Shown: positions 22,495 to 31,184, counted from the first letter of the stretch. The stretch: 37,667 bases of DNA from JAAZKO01 sp964432115 (GCA_964432115.1 CAYSMC010000007.1:1-37667), one strand, 5' to 3'. Notes: generated by a model not told the origin, from the sequence alone. Translations and numbers: made by a program.

Positions 22495-23232
22495 ATGAAA
22501 AAAGATACAATCATTTTCATTGCTGCTAGCTTAGTTTTGGGCACTATTTTGATTATTAGTTTAAACAAGATAAAACCACAAAACGATACTTTAGTTGAGA
22601 ACGATAGTCTTAATCAATTGGATAACATTGATAACAGCAATGCTAACGATGTCGAGCAATTAATACCAAATCAAGTACAAGAACAGGATTACAGTATGCC
22701 AGCAACCTTATCTGCCAATCAAGCTTTAAGCAAACCTGAAATGATGATCGACGTCAATAAAACTTATTTGGTCACTCTTAACACCGACCAAGGCTCAATT
22801 GTCATAGAATTAGACACTCAACACACTCCAATCACTAGTAATAATTTTGTCTATTTAGCAGAAAAAGGTTTTTATAATAATACAACTTTTCACCGGGTAA
22901 TCGATGGGTTTATGATTCAAGGCGGTGATCCTCGTGGTGACGGGACTGGTAGTCCTGGTTATCGTTTTGCTGACGAAGATTTTGTTGGTGAATATCAGCG
23001 AGGTACGGTGGCGATGGCTAATTCTGGACCAAATACTAATGGTAGTCAGTTCTTTATCATGCATGAAGATTATCAACTGCCCAAGGATTATGTTATTTTT
23101 GCCAAAGTGGTAGAAGGTATAGAAGTGGTAGATACCATTGCTACGGCTCCTGTAGAAATCAATCTTTCTGGAGAAAAATCTCGACCCGTCAATCCAGTTG
23201 TGATAGAATCGGCAGTAGTAACAACACAGTAG
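22495..23232 (+). CDS. Membrane-anchored cyclophilin-type peptidyl-prolyl isomerase
   Basis: The 245-residue protein has an N-terminal membrane segment (~5-25, TIIFIAASLVLGTILIIS), a polar linker to ~90, then a compact cyclophilin domain. The signature FHRVIDGFMIQGGDPRGDGT holds the catalytic arginine, and GTVAMANSGPNTNGSQFFI follows. It would assist folding of exported or surface proteins outside the membrane. The length and the absence of loop insertions are usual for bacterial PPIases. The next gene's ATG directly follows its TAG stop, so they form an operon. The promoter TGATATACT at 22465-22473 leaves a short leader. Confidence 0.93.
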   Translation: MKKDTIIFIAASLVLGTILIISLNKIKPQNDTLVENDSLNQLDNIDNSNANDVEQLIPNQVQEQDYSMPATLSANQALSKPEMMIDVNKTYLVTLNTDQGSIVIELDTQHTPITSNNFVYLAEKGFYNNTTFHRVIDGFMIQGGDPRGDGTGSPGYRFADEDFVGEYQRGTVAMANSGPNTNGSQFFIMHEDYQLPKDYVIFAKVVEGIEVVDTIATAPVEINLSGEKSRPVNPVVIESAVVTTQ

Positions 23233-23586
23233 ATGCCCAAAAAAAGTTCAGAAGCCCAAGATAAATTACCGTTTCAATACCCTAAAGACACAAAAGCAAA
23301 TTCTGCACAATTAGATTCTTCCAAAAGAAAACATCAAAATTTTACAAGAGATATCCACCGCATTGATACTATCCATAATGCAGTTTATGGCAAACCAGTC
23401 ACAGAGAAAAAACCAGATCAAAATAAACCAGCAATAGCCAATCTTTTTGGAGAATTTTTGAGACGGAATCAAGCTAAAATCGCCAGATTGAGAAAAGAAT
23501 ATGATAAAACTGGCACAATACCTCCACAATTTAATGCTGATCAAAAAACAAGAGAATTGTTTTTAAAATTAATTGGAATTAGATAA
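23233..23586 (+). CDS. Small basic protein of unknown function
   Basis: The 117-residue hydrophilic protein begins on the base after the cyclophilin stop, so it is co-transcribed and probably translationally coupled. It is rich in lysine, asparagine and glutamine, with an amphipathic helical part (ANLFGEFLRRNQAKIARLRK) at about 76-95 and a tail ELFLKLIGIR. No catalytic or membrane motif is present. I do not recognise a family. Confidence 0.6.
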   Translation: MPKKSSEAQDKLPFQYPKDTKANSAQLDSSKRKHQNFTRDIHRIDTIHNAVYGKPVTEKKPDQNKPAIANLFGEFLRRNQAKIARLRKEYDKTGTIPPQFNADQKTRELFLKLIGIR

Positions 23587-23597
23587 ACAGTTATTAA

Positions 23598-24449
23598 TTA
23601 AATAAAACTGTCAATTGCTTGAGTCAGATTAACTTTTTCTGGAAATTGTTCTACTAGGCTTTTGTTTTGCAATTGCTTTAATTCTTGATGATAGGCTAGT
23701 CGTTGTTGATCGTGATAAAAAAGACCAAGTTCAATTGGCTCTCTTTTTAACACCCGTTTAATGGCCATTTCTCGATTAGCCGAATCATAATCGGCTTCCA
23801 GAGCTTGGGTGTGTTCTAAATACCATTTACTGTCTTGCGTTTTATTGAAGCTGGGACAGGGTTGTAAAATATCAATCAAAGAAAAACCTTCGTGCAGAAT
23901 CGCTTGTTTCATCAATTTAATTAATTCTTGCAACTGGCCAGCAAAAGCTCTAGCTACAAAACTAGCGTTTGCACCAATGGCTAAAGCTAGGGGATTAATG
24001 GCTTCTTCGATGACTCCGTGAGGAGTAGATTTACCAACCGTTCCTTTTTTACTAGCCGGTGACGTTTGCCCAGTGGTTAAACTGTAACGTTCATTATTGT
24101 GTACAAAAACACTAATATCGTGATTGCCTCTAGCTGCAGCTATTAAGTGGTTAAAGCCCTCTCCATACAAATCGCCATCACCACCAGTCACTATGACTTT
24201 TAATCGGTGATTAGCCAACTTAATACCTATAGCGTTAGCAATAGCCCGACCATGTAAGGCATGGAAGCCGTTAATTTTAATAAAATCTGCCATATTACCA
24301 CTGCAACCAATGCCAAATAAAACTACCACGTCTTTATATTCTAGATCCAATTCAATTAGAGCCTTTTTTAGGGCAGTTAAAATACTAAAATTACCACATC
24401 CAGGACACCAAGTGGGAGAAATGGGCGAGAGTAGTTCTTGAATTTGCAT
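23598..24449 (-). CDS. 2-oxoacid:acceptor oxidoreductase, beta (TPP) subunit
   Basis: The start is ATG 24449 (MQIQELLSPI), seven bases after the alpha-subunit stop; a longer frame overlaps that gene. The 283-residue protein has SPTWCPGCGNFSIL at 11-24, the TPP/magnesium loop GGDGDLYGEG at 89-98, and NNERYSLTTGQTSPAS. It binds thiamine pyrophosphate and decarboxylates pyruvate or 2-oxoglutarate with the alpha subunit, passing electrons to a low-potential carrier. No 4Fe-4S delta (ferredoxin) subunit is seen beside it. Specificity (pyruvate vs 2-oxoglutarate) cannot be told, though a pyruvate kinase gene nearby fits pyruvate. Confidence 0.92.
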   Translation of the reverse strand: MQIQELLSPISPTWCPGCGNFSILTALKKALIELDLEYKDVVVLFGIGCSGNMADFIKINGFHALHGRAIANAIGIKLANHRLKVIVTGGDGDLYGEGFNHLIAAARGNHDISVFVHNNERYSLTTGQTSPASKKGTVGKSTPHGVIEEAINPLALAIGANASFVARAFAGQLQELIKLMKQAILHEGFSLIDILQPCPSFNKTQDSKWYLEHTQALEADYDSANREMAIKRVLKREPIELGLFYHDQQRLAYHQELKQLQNKSLVEQFPEKVNLTQAIDSFI

Positions 24450-24456
24450 ATATAAC

Positions 24457-26250
24457 TTATTTAATTTGATAAACTTCGCTAATTGGTTCACCTGCTAGCC
24501 ATTTTACTAAATCTTCTGCATAAAAAGGTCGACCATCATAGCGCAATAAACTCTTAATTTTTTTTAATTGACTGTTGGCTTTTAGTAAGTGAGCTAATTG
24601 GGCTGTCGCATTACCCTCAATAGTGTAAACCGTTTGTTTACCTTCATTAATTTTCTGCCAATCAAAAAGTTTTTCAAAGTCATCCGTTAAAAAAGGCGCT
24701 ACACAAGGTAAATGAATGATAGCGGGTTTCTTAATTGGCTTATCGTTTAATAAACTTAATAATTCTTGTAAAACATTAATTGTTGAACCAAAACTAATTA
24801 AAATTGTTTCTGCCTCTTGTGGTGAGGCACCAAACACTACCGGTTTGGGCAATTCAGCTAACATTGTTTCAATTTTGCGCAGTCGCTTATCCATGGCTTG
24901 TTTGGTCACCGTTGATTCTTCAGTAGCAAAACCCTCTTGATCGTGTTCATATGAATTGGCCAAATAAACAGTTTTATTTAAACCAGGAATGGCTCGAGGA
25001 GAAATACCAGTTTTTGTATCCACATAGCGCAAATACTTTTTGTCGCCAGTAATTGTCGTATCATCTAACAATGAAAAACGCTGATTATCGACTGGCCACT
25101 TGGGTTGAGGCATACTCTGTTGAGACTCCAATATATATTTGTCAGATAAAATAAAAACCGGCAATTGATATTTTTCAGCTATCTCAAAAGCTAATCTACT
25201 TAACTGATAATGCTCTAAAACTGTTCCTGGAGTAAAAACTACTTTAGGAAAATCACCATGACCAACATGGATAATAAAATTTAAGTCTGCTTGAGAACTC
25301 CAGGTTGGTAAACCAGTGGCAGGACCAGGGCGCATTGCTTCTAGAATTACCAAGGGTAATTCTGCTACTCCAGCCAAAGAAGTTGCTTCTACCATTAGTG
25401 CATAGCCACCTCCAGAACTACCAGTCATGGCTCTTACTCCTGCAAAAGAAGCACCCAGCGCTTGATTAATCGCTCCAATTTCGTCTTCACTATGTTTAAC
25501 CACTAATGGATAATCTGTTTGTTGAGCCGCCAAATAATGTAACAAACCAGTAGCAGGTGTCATAGGGTAAGCACTAAAAAACTGCACACCAGCCGCGATT
25601 GCTCCTAAACCAACCGCTTCATTACCAGTTAATAAAAGATCTTTTTTTGTGGATTGATTAAGCTGTAAAACTTTGTTTTGACGCTTAACTAAACTAGTTG
25701 TTAATGATTTTTCCAACTCATTACAGGCTAAATCTACAGCTTGCAAATTTTTAACAATCGTTTTTTTAAAAGCGGCAAATTCTTTTTTGATTAAATCAGT
25801 TAATTTAGTTAAATCAAAAGCAAAGAATTTAGCACTCGCTGCAATTGCCATCATGTTAGTGGTCAACGCCTCACCAACTTCTTGCTTAGCCAATTGACTA
25901 AAAGGAATAGTAATCACTGTTGTTTTGAGTTGAGGGTATTGGCTTTGATCAAAGTTTTTGGCATTAATTATTACCACCGACTGTTCATCTAACGCATCTA
26001 AATGAAAGTCTAAAAATTTCTGATGAAAAAGTATTAAAAGATCCAAGTGACGACGCTGACAATGAGCTTCATCACTTGATGCAAATACTTGACCAGTCTG
26101 GTGACCACCCCTGATTAAAGAAGGATATTCATAATAATTAAAAACCTTTAAACCGTGATGTTGACAAAGTTTGGCAAAGAACTTGGCCGCCAACATTACC
26201 CCATCACCGGCTTTACCAGCAATTTTCCAATTTAACTCAATTTTTTCCAC
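24457..26250 (-). CDS. 2-oxoacid:acceptor oxidoreductase, fused gamma-alpha subunit
   Basis: The 597-residue protein is a fusion. The gamma-type domain at 1-~185 has KIAGKAGDGVMLAAK, RGGHQTGQVFASS and TTNMMAIAA. The alpha (pyrimidine-binding) domain from ~205 has GNEAVGLGAIAAGVQFFSAY, PMTPATG and GSSGGGYALMVEA. The fused KorA arrangement is known in several bacteria and archaea. The start is GTG with a well-placed promoter, TTGACC-17-TACAAT, 7 bases upstream, so the mRNA is likely leaderless. The beta gene follows after 7 bases. Divergently, 95 bases away, lies a flavodoxin that could be the electron acceptor. Confidence 0.93.
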   Translation of the reverse strand: MEKIELNWKIAGKAGDGVMLAAKFFAKLCQHHGLKVFNYYEYPSLIRGGHQTGQVFASSDEAHCQRRHLDLLILFHQKFLDFHLDALDEQSVVIINAKNFDQSQYPQLKTTVITIPFSQLAKQEVGEALTTNMMAIAASAKFFAFDLTKLTDLIKKEFAAFKKTIVKNLQAVDLACNELEKSLTTSLVKRQNKVLQLNQSTKKDLLLTGNEAVGLGAIAAGVQFFSAYPMTPATGLLHYLAAQQTDYPLVVKHSEDEIGAINQALGASFAGVRAMTGSSGGGYALMVEATSLAGVAELPLVILEAMRPGPATGLPTWSSQADLNFIIHVGHGDFPKVVFTPGTVLEHYQLSRLAFEIAEKYQLPVFILSDKYILESQQSMPQPKWPVDNQRFSLLDDTTITGDKKYLRYVDTKTGISPRAIPGLNKTVYLANSYEHDQEGFATEESTVTKQAMDKRLRKIETMLAELPKPVVFGASPQEAETILISFGSTINVLQELLSLLNDKPIKKPAIIHLPCVAPFLTDDFEKLFDWQKINEGKQTVYTIEGNATAQLAHLLKANSQLKKIKSLLRYDGRPFYAEDLVKWLAGEPISEVYQIK

Positions 26251-26256
26251 ATCTGC

Positions 26257-26285
26257 ATTGTAGAAGGAATGCTAAAATTGGTCAA
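26257..26285 (-). promoter_or_regulatory. Canonical leaderless promoter of the oxidoreductase operon
   Basis: On the minus strand TTGACC (26280-26285) and TACAAT (26257-26262) are separated by exactly 17 bases, and TACAAT is 7 bases before the GTG start. It is the clearest full promoter in the window. Confidence 0.8.
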
Positions 26286-26330
26286 TAGAGATTCAAATAA
26301 AAATCTGTTAAAATAAGTCTGTTTAATAAT

Positions 26331-26338
26331 TGTATAAA
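26331..26338 (+). promoter_or_regulatory. -10 box of the flavodoxin gene
   Basis: TGTATAAA ends 8 bases before the ATG at 26346, consistent with a leaderless transcript. It lies in the same short gap as the divergent oxidoreductase promoter. Confidence 0.55.
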
Positions 26339-26345
26339 GATCAAT

Positions 26346-26795
26346 ATGAAAAATCTTTTAATTTATGGCACTCTCACTGGCAATACTGAAAGTGTGGCGC
26401 AACAGATCAAAAAAATAGTTGAAGAATCTGGAAAAGAGTTAGAAATTAAAAATATCAACCAAACAAGCACTGAAGATATCGCTGCAGTCGAAAATTTATT
26501 AATTGTGGCTTCTTCAACTTGGGATGACGGTTTACCTTGCAGTGATATGGCTGATTTTTTAGAAGAAAACGGCCAAGATTTACCAGATCTCACCGCTAAA
26601 AAACTAGCTTTCTTTGGTTGTGGTGATAGCAACTATGTTCAATTTTGTAAAGCGGTTGATATTTTGGAAGAAACTTTCACCAACAAGGGTGGACAAAAAA
26701 TCTGTAATAATCTCAAAATTGACGGTTATATTGAAGATAACAGCAACCAGGATAAAATCAAAAGCTTCGCCACCAACTTAATTCAATCTCTTTAA
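26346..26795 (+). CDS. Flavodoxin
   Basis: The 149-residue protein is a typical short flavodoxin. An FMN-phosphate loop YGTLTGNTESVAQQI lies at 7-21, an SSTWDDGLPCSDM loop at about 58-70 and FFGCGDSNYVQFC at about 88-100, the two isoalloxazine-contacting loops. It would carry electrons at low potential in the cytoplasm. It is divergent from the oxidoreductase operon, so it is a good candidate for the physiological partner that replaces a ferredoxin subunit (inference). A bidirectional terminator follows. Confidence 0.93.
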   Translation: MKNLLIYGTLTGNTESVAQQIKKIVEESGKELEIKNINQTSTEDIAAVENLLIVASSTWDDGLPCSDMADFLEENGQDLPDLTAKKLAFFGCGDSNYVQFCKAVDILEETFTNKGGQKICNNLKIDGYIEDNSNQDKIKSFATNLIQSL

Positions 26796-26810
26796 TCTGA
26801 AAGTTTAGTT

Positions 26811-26836
26811 AAAATAAACAATTAATTGTTTATTTT
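26811..26836. terminator. Bidirectional terminator (perfect palindrome)
   Basis: The palindrome with arms AAAATAAACAA and TTGTTTATTTT around TTAA has A and T runs on both sides. It sits between the convergent flavodoxin and YtxH-like genes and overlaps the latter's stop. Confidence 0.65.
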
Positions 26837-27096
26837 TTGATTTTGATAACAGTAGTTTTTCTTTTGTGCTGATTAATAGCTTTTTTACCAGCAGTTTTAG
26901 CTTGTCCAACTAACTTTTTGGCTGTCTTTTGGGCACTCTTAACCGTTCTTCTAGCAAAATTTTCAGGATTTTTTTTAACTTCAGCCAAAGTCTTTTTGGC
27001 TTTAGTTCGATTTTTTTCATCAGAAAAAAACACTGCTGCTGCTCCAGCGACTGCACCTACAATTAATGGAATTAGACCTTTTCTGTTTTTTGCCAT
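26830..27096 (-). CDS. YtxH-like basic small protein
   Basis: The start is ATG 27096 (MAKNRKGLIPL), preceded by the Shine-Dalgarno AAAGGA at a six-base spacing; an upstream in-frame ATG at 27111 contains this SD. The 88-residue protein has a short hydrophobic helix (LIPLIVGAVAGAAAVFF) that resembles the anchor of YtxH-type proteins, then a highly basic lysine-rich helical tail ending in KRKTTVIKIKK. The lysine-alanine composition also recalls histone H1-like proteins, so nucleic-acid binding is possible. The function is unknown. It lies downstream of pyk on the same strand with a 64-base gap. Confidence 0.68.
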   Translation of the reverse strand: MAKNRKGLIPLIVGAVAGAAAVFFSDEKNRTKAKKTLAEVKKNPENFARRTVKSAQKTAKKLVGQAKTAGKKAINQHKRKTTVIKIKK

Positions 27097-27159
27097 AAAA
27101 TTTCCTTTCATATTAATGCTTACTTTAGTTTAACTCTTTTTGCGCGAAGACACAAATGA

Positions 27160-28563
27160 TTAATTGACAGTGATTAGGGATAAAGAATCTGTTCTTCTAT
27201 GAGCCACGTCTTTAGCAAAGGAAGCAATAATTAATACTTGTTCACCTTTTTTAACAATTTTGTGTTTTTTAAGACTATTAATTAATTCATCCTCTGTATG
27301 ATAAGAGAAAAAATCTGTACCAATTAAAATCGGATCGATGCCAAATGATAACGACAATTTGTTGAAAGCATGTTCATTAGCTGTCAAAGCTTTAACTTGA
27401 ATTCCCGGTCTAAAACGAGAAAAAGTTTTAGCCGTTCGTCCAGTTCTGGTTAATAACACCATGTTATCAATATTATCTGGTCGATTTTCCAAAAGATTAA
27501 AAGCTGCATAAGTAATAGCACTTACACAATCTTGACCAGTGAATTCCCAAAGATGATTTTCCGCATAAGGTTCATTAAATAAAGCGATTTTACTTTGGGC
27601 TTCAACACATTTGACTGGATACTTGCCCAAAGTGGTTTCTCCAGAAAGCATCACTGCATCTGTTCCGTCATAAATCGCATTGGCTACATCACTTACCTCG
27701 GCACGAGTGGGTCGGGGATTGAAAGTCATGCTCTCCAGCATTTGAGTAGCCGTGATCACTGGTTTACCAGCTGCTCGAGATTTTTGAATAATTAACTTTT
27801 GCCAAAAGGCTAGTTGTTCAAAAGGCACTTCCACTGCCAAATCTCCTCTCGCTACCATAATTCCATCTGAAGCTTCAATAATTTCATCTAGATTATCTAA
27901 AGCTGCTTGATTTTCAATTTTGGAAACAACATCAGTATGTAAATTACGTTTCTTTAATTCATCTCTTAAAATGGCAATGTCTGTTTTATTTCTAACAAAA
28001 GACAAACCAACAAAATCAATGTCTGCATCAGTCATATTATCTAATTGAATTAAATCATTATCAATTAGCGAGGGCATATCAATCACAATTCCGGGAGTAT
28101 TCATGGTTTTACGATGTTTAATAACACAAGGATTAAGCGTTCTAGCTATTAAACTTTTAGCTTCTTTTTTAGTAATTTTAAATTCACAAATTCCGTCATC
28201 TACAGAAACTAAATCTCCAACCTGAATAGCGTCAACCACTATTTGCGGAATATTCATCTCTTTTTCGGCTGGATCACCAGACACAAATTTCACTTCATCA
28301 TCTTTTTGCACATCGAAGCTTTTTTCATTTTTTAGATTAATTCTAATTTCCGGTCCTTGTAAATCCAGTAAAACTCCAACTGATTTATCAAGTTCTCTAG
28401 CCACTTTTTTAACTCGACGAATACGCTCCAAATGCCATTCTGGTGTACCATGTTTGGTATTGAAACGAGCAATATTCATACCTGCCAAGATCAGTTCTTT
28501 CATAATGTCTTCAGTTTCAGTAGCGGGACCAAGAGTTGCAATTACTTTGGTTAATTTAGGCAT
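27160..28563 (-). CDS. pyk: Pyruvate kinase
   Basis: The 467-residue protein has the pyruvate kinase motifs in order: TKVIATLGPAT at 5-15, NIARFNTKHG, the LDLQGPEIR segment, the active-site SKIENQAALDNLDEI, GIMVARGDLAVEVP, and TATQMLESM with NPRPTRAEVSDVANA. It would convert phosphoenolpyruvate and ADP to pyruvate and ATP. The length is near normal and the C-terminal domain seems complete. Two canonical spots differ: GDLGVE is GDLAVE and RLNFSHG is RFNTKHG. It has a conventional -35/-10 promoter, a ~70-base leader and a Shine-Dalgarno AAGGA, unlike most genes here. It could feed pyruvate to the oxidoreductase. Confidence 0.95.
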   Translation of the reverse strand: MPKLTKVIATLGPATETEDIMKELILAGMNIARFNTKHGTPEWHLERIRRVKKVARELDKSVGVLLDLQGPEIRINLKNEKSFDVQKDDEVKFVSGDPAEKEMNIPQIVVDAIQVGDLVSVDDGICEFKITKKEAKSLIARTLNPCVIKHRKTMNTPGIVIDMPSLIDNDLIQLDNMTDADIDFVGLSFVRNKTDIAILRDELKKRNLHTDVVSKIENQAALDNLDEIIEASDGIMVARGDLAVEVPFEQLAFWQKLIIQKSRAAGKPVITATQMLESMTFNPRPTRAEVSDVANAIYDGTDAVMLSGETTLGKYPVKCVEAQSKIALFNEPYAENHLWEFTGQDCVSAITYAAFNLLENRPDNIDNMVLLTRTGRTAKTFSRFRPGIQVKALTANEHAFNKLSLSFGIDPILIGTDFFSYHTEDELINSLKKHKIVKKGEQVLIIASFAKDVAHRRTDSLSLITVN

Positions 28564-28626
28564 TTAATTCCTTCTTTTTATTTTCTTTAATAATTTCCTC
28601 GAAATTTTCAAGACTTTAAACAAGAT

Positions 28627-28655
28627 ATTATCCCTTGAACTCAATAGATAATCAA
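28627..28655 (-). promoter_or_regulatory. Promoter of pyk with leader
   Basis: TTGATT (28650-28655) and GATAAT (28627-28632) on the minus strand are separated by 17 bases. The expected transcript has a leader of about 55-60 bases and an AAGGA before the ATG. Confidence 0.6.
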
Positions 28656-28673
28656 GCAGAACTTGTCTGTTGA

Positions 28674-28862
28674 TTAACGAAGATTTGTCTTACAATTTTG
28701 TGGATCACTATTCTGACTGATACATGTTTCTCTAGAACTAGCCTTAGCTCGTCTTTTGAACAACTTGTTATTATTCAATAATTTGGGGATTCTTTTTAGT
28801 AATTTTGTTTTGGCCAAAAACCAGTGACGACTTAATATTTGATTTTTTTGCTGATTAGTCAT
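28674..28862 (-). CDS. Possible 62-residue basic protein
   Basis: A short open frame (MTNQQKNQILSRHWFLAKTKLLKRIPK...) lies between pyk and the ATP-grasp gene. Support is modest: a perfect extended -10 TGTTATAAT on the minus strand ends 12 bases before the ATG. The composition is basic (many K and R) with two cysteines in the tail, and there is no recognised domain or signal peptide. The promoter could instead serve a small RNA or the downstream pyk gene. Confidence 0.4.
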   Translation of the reverse strand: MTNQQKNQILSRHWFLAKTKLLKRIPKLLNNNKLFKRRAKASSRETCISQNSDPQNCKTNLR

Positions 28863-28930
28863 ACCTAACCGTTCATTATAACAAAATATATCAAAAAATC
28901 AAGTACAAAATTTACTCATAATTACTTTTT

Positions 28931-29980
28931 TTACTCAAGTAAATTAGGAAAAATATTTTTTAAAAAAGCCTCTAGCACTGCTTGTTTTTTGCCAGCATAA
29001 GGTTCAGCTTGCCAAATCAAACGTGGAGAAGAATTTAATTCCAAAATAGCATAATCTTCGGACTTCTGACTGCTATAAATATCTTTAGTTAAAAAATCAA
29101 TTCCTGACCAAGTTAAACCAGGTATAGCTTGGACAGCCTTGATGGCAATTTTCTTGACTGAAGGATGGACTTGATCGGTCACATCAATAGTGTCGCCACC
29201 TAAAGAAATATTCAAACTGCTGTGTGGTCGAAGAAATACTTGCTGATTTTTTTTCGGCACGGTGCTTAAGCTGAGTTTATTTTTTGCTAAGAAATCTTTC
29301 ATTTTCTGATCAATTTCAATTTTAAATAAAGGCTTATCTTCTTTTTTACTACCTCTTTTTTGATCCTTATTTTTGAACTCAATTAATTCCTTAATACTGC
29401 GTTGTCCATCACCCCATACATTGGCAGGTAAACGTTCAATGATGCTCACCACTTGCTCGCGATTAGTTAAAATTCGATATTCTTTACCATCAAACATTCT
29501 CTCCACTAAGGCTCTTTTTTCACTCGAGCGATCATAAGCAAAACTTTCTTTAAGCGCTGCCAAATATTGTTGCTGAATTTTAATATTGGTCGTAACAGCA
29601 ATCGCCTCTGAACCATCAATAGCTTTAACCACCAATGGTTTTTTCAGCTTATCAAAAATTTCTAATTGATATTCTGCAGAATCACCGTCTTTTAACAAAT
29701 ATCCTTTAGGAACTGATAGGCCTGCCCTGATTAATAGATTTCTCGTGATAGTCTTATTTTGACAACAAATTTGAGCAGTGGCTGTGGTATGAGGAGGGGT
29801 ACGATGATAAAGATAAACTTCTTGATTTTGATAACTAAGCTTAACTAATTCTGTATAGGGAATTCGTTCAACCCTAATGTTTAATTCTTGAGCTTTTTTT
29901 ATAATCGCTAAAACATCACTAATGACTTTTTTAGATTTTTTATCTTCTGCCAAAGCCCGTCTTTGATAATAAACACTCAC
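28931..29980 (-). CDS. ATP-grasp ligase of the cyanophycin-synthetase/GshF type
   Basis: I place the start at GTG 29980 (VSVYYQRRAL). The frame is open further to 30016, but an AAGGA lies correctly before GTG 29980 and the TMEM43-like gene's stop is one base upstream. The 349-residue protein has ATP-grasp features: VVKAIDGSEAIAVTTN, ALVERMFDGKEYRIL, ANVWGDGQRSIKELIE, FLRPHSSLNISLGGDTIDVTD, and near the end GIDFL with AILELNSSPR. The ANVxGDG and SxGGDxIDxTD segments recall cyanophycin synthetase and GshF. It should join a carboxylate to an amine with ATP use, but the substrate is unknown. It forms an operon with the membrane protein upstream. Confidence 0.85.
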   Translation of the reverse strand: MSVYYQRRALAEDKKSKKVISDVLAIIKKAQELNIRVERIPYTELVKLSYQNQEVYLYHRTPPHTTATAQICCQNKTITRNLLIRAGLSVPKGYLLKDGDSAEYQLEIFDKLKKPLVVKAIDGSEAIAVTTNIKIQQQYLAALKESFAYDRSSEKRALVERMFDGKEYRILTNREQVVSIIERLPANVWGDGQRSIKELIEFKNKDQKRGSKKEDKPLFKIEIDQKMKDFLAKNKLSLSTVPKKNQQVFLRPHSSLNISLGGDTIDVTDQVHPSVKKIAIKAVQAIPGLTWSGIDFLTKDIYSSQKSEDYAILELNSSPRLIWQAEPYAGKKQAVLEAFLKNIFPNLLE

Positions 29981-29981
29981 C

Positions 29982-31142
29982 TTATCCTTTTTTTCTGAAT
30001 TTATTAAACACCACAACTACCAAAATTGCCAACAATAATACTGCCAAACCAATTAGTGGTCGATACAATAACCAGGACACGCCAATAACAATCAAAGATA
30101 AAACTAAAGCAATAATGGCACTCAATAACTTACTAGCAAAACGAAATATGTTGGCAAAAAAAGGAATGACACTCAACAAAGTTGATAAGGGAATTAATAG
30201 CGTATTAATTCCAACATAAATCATGAAAAAACCCAACAAGCGAATTATCCAAGTCACTAATCGATTACTTTGCACAGCACCTTCAAACATTGCCTCCGCG
30301 GACACTTCACCCAATCTAATCATTTCAATATTTTTACCATTGGCAGTTTGATGGGGTTGAAGAGTTTCTCCTTTTTGTTGAGAAATGACACTGATTATTC
30401 CTGGCCTTAAAATTTGATACCAAACTCGAACATCAGCAATTTCCGGTTTGCTTGGATCTTGACTTTGATAAAGATAATTATTAAAAATTTGCCATTGCTC
30501 TTGTTGGGCGTAAGGTAAAGCACTCAAAAGATCACTAGATAAATCTAAGCGTTGATAATCAGACAGTGAATCTAGTAAACGAGTGGGGAGAGTATAAGCG
30601 CCCACACTCACTAGATCAGCCACTTGTTCAAAATTCTCCAGTGGTTTACTGACAGGATTACGATGACTGCCGGCTTCCTGAAAACTTTGTGAGTCTATTA
30701 AACGATCATCCCAAACTTGTTTGTAAGTATAGCTAGTAGTGGTCTCAGTACCACCACCAATTTTTTCTACAGTTTCAGTCTCTTTCTCTTCTGACCACTG
30801 ATAAATTTCCACAATTCGCTTAAGTTTTAAGGCATTTTCACTAATAGCAAAAGTGTCATCATTTAACACACTAGGGGTTCGAGCTTCACCGGTAAAATGA
30901 ATCAATTTTCCATCTTGATCAGGGTCAATTGTTTCTGCATCACTAGTTTCAACAACAGCAGCCCCTTCTTTTAAACTGCGACGAATTTGAATATCTCGTC
31001 CTTCATTCCAAATTAAAATGGGAAAAGCAAGAATAAAGAGCACCAAACCAGTTAATATTCCTCTCACCGAACTGCCTAATCGTTGAAACCAAGAGCGCTT
31101 GTCAATTGTAGTAGTTTTAGATGGAAATTCTTGTTCTGTCAT
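29982..31142 (-). CDS. TMEM43/LUMA-family membrane protein
   Basis: The 386-residue protein matches the TMEM43 (DUF1625) family. The N-terminal SWFQRLGSSVRGILTGLVLF helix is followed by ILIWNEGRD and then SLKEGAAVV. A ~200-residue extracytoplasmic region comes next, then three to four C-terminal membrane helices (WIIRLLGFFMIYVGINTLL and others). In animals TMEM43 is a nuclear-envelope protein; bacterial homologues have no agreed function. An extended -10 TGCTACACT (31150-31158, minus strand) lies 8 bases before the ATG, so it is likely leaderless. The ATP-grasp gene follows after one base, so the two products probably act together. Confidence 0.85.
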   Translation of the reverse strand: MTEQEFPSKTTTIDKRSWFQRLGSSVRGILTGLVLFILAFPILIWNEGRDIQIRRSLKEGAAVVETSDAETIDPDQDGKLIHFTGEARTPSVLNDDTFAISENALKLKRIVEIYQWSEEKETETVEKIGGGTETTTSYTYKQVWDDRLIDSQSFQEAGSHRNPVSKPLENFEQVADLVSVGAYTLPTRLLDSLSDYQRLDLSSDLLSALPYAQQEQWQIFNNYLYQSQDPSKPEIADVRVWYQILRPGIISVISQQKGETLQPHQTANGKNIEMIRLGEVSAEAMFEGAVQSNRLVTWIIRLLGFFMIYVGINTLLIPLSTLLSVIPFFANIFRFASKLLSAIIALVLSLIVIGVSWLLYRPLIGLAVLLLAILVVVVFNKFRKKG

Positions 31143-31149
31143 ATGAGAT

Positions 31150-31184
31150 AGTGTAGCACAAATTTACCTGACTTATTATATAAT
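31150..31184. promoter_or_regulatory. Divergent leaderless promoters for the TMEM43-like and GT-C genes
   Basis: The 48-base gap carries TGCTACACT on the minus strand (31150-31158), 8 bases before the ATG at 31142. TATAAT on the plus strand (31179-31184) is 7 bases before the GTG at 31191. This is the same layout as between elp3 and the Trm9-like gene. Confidence 0.68.
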
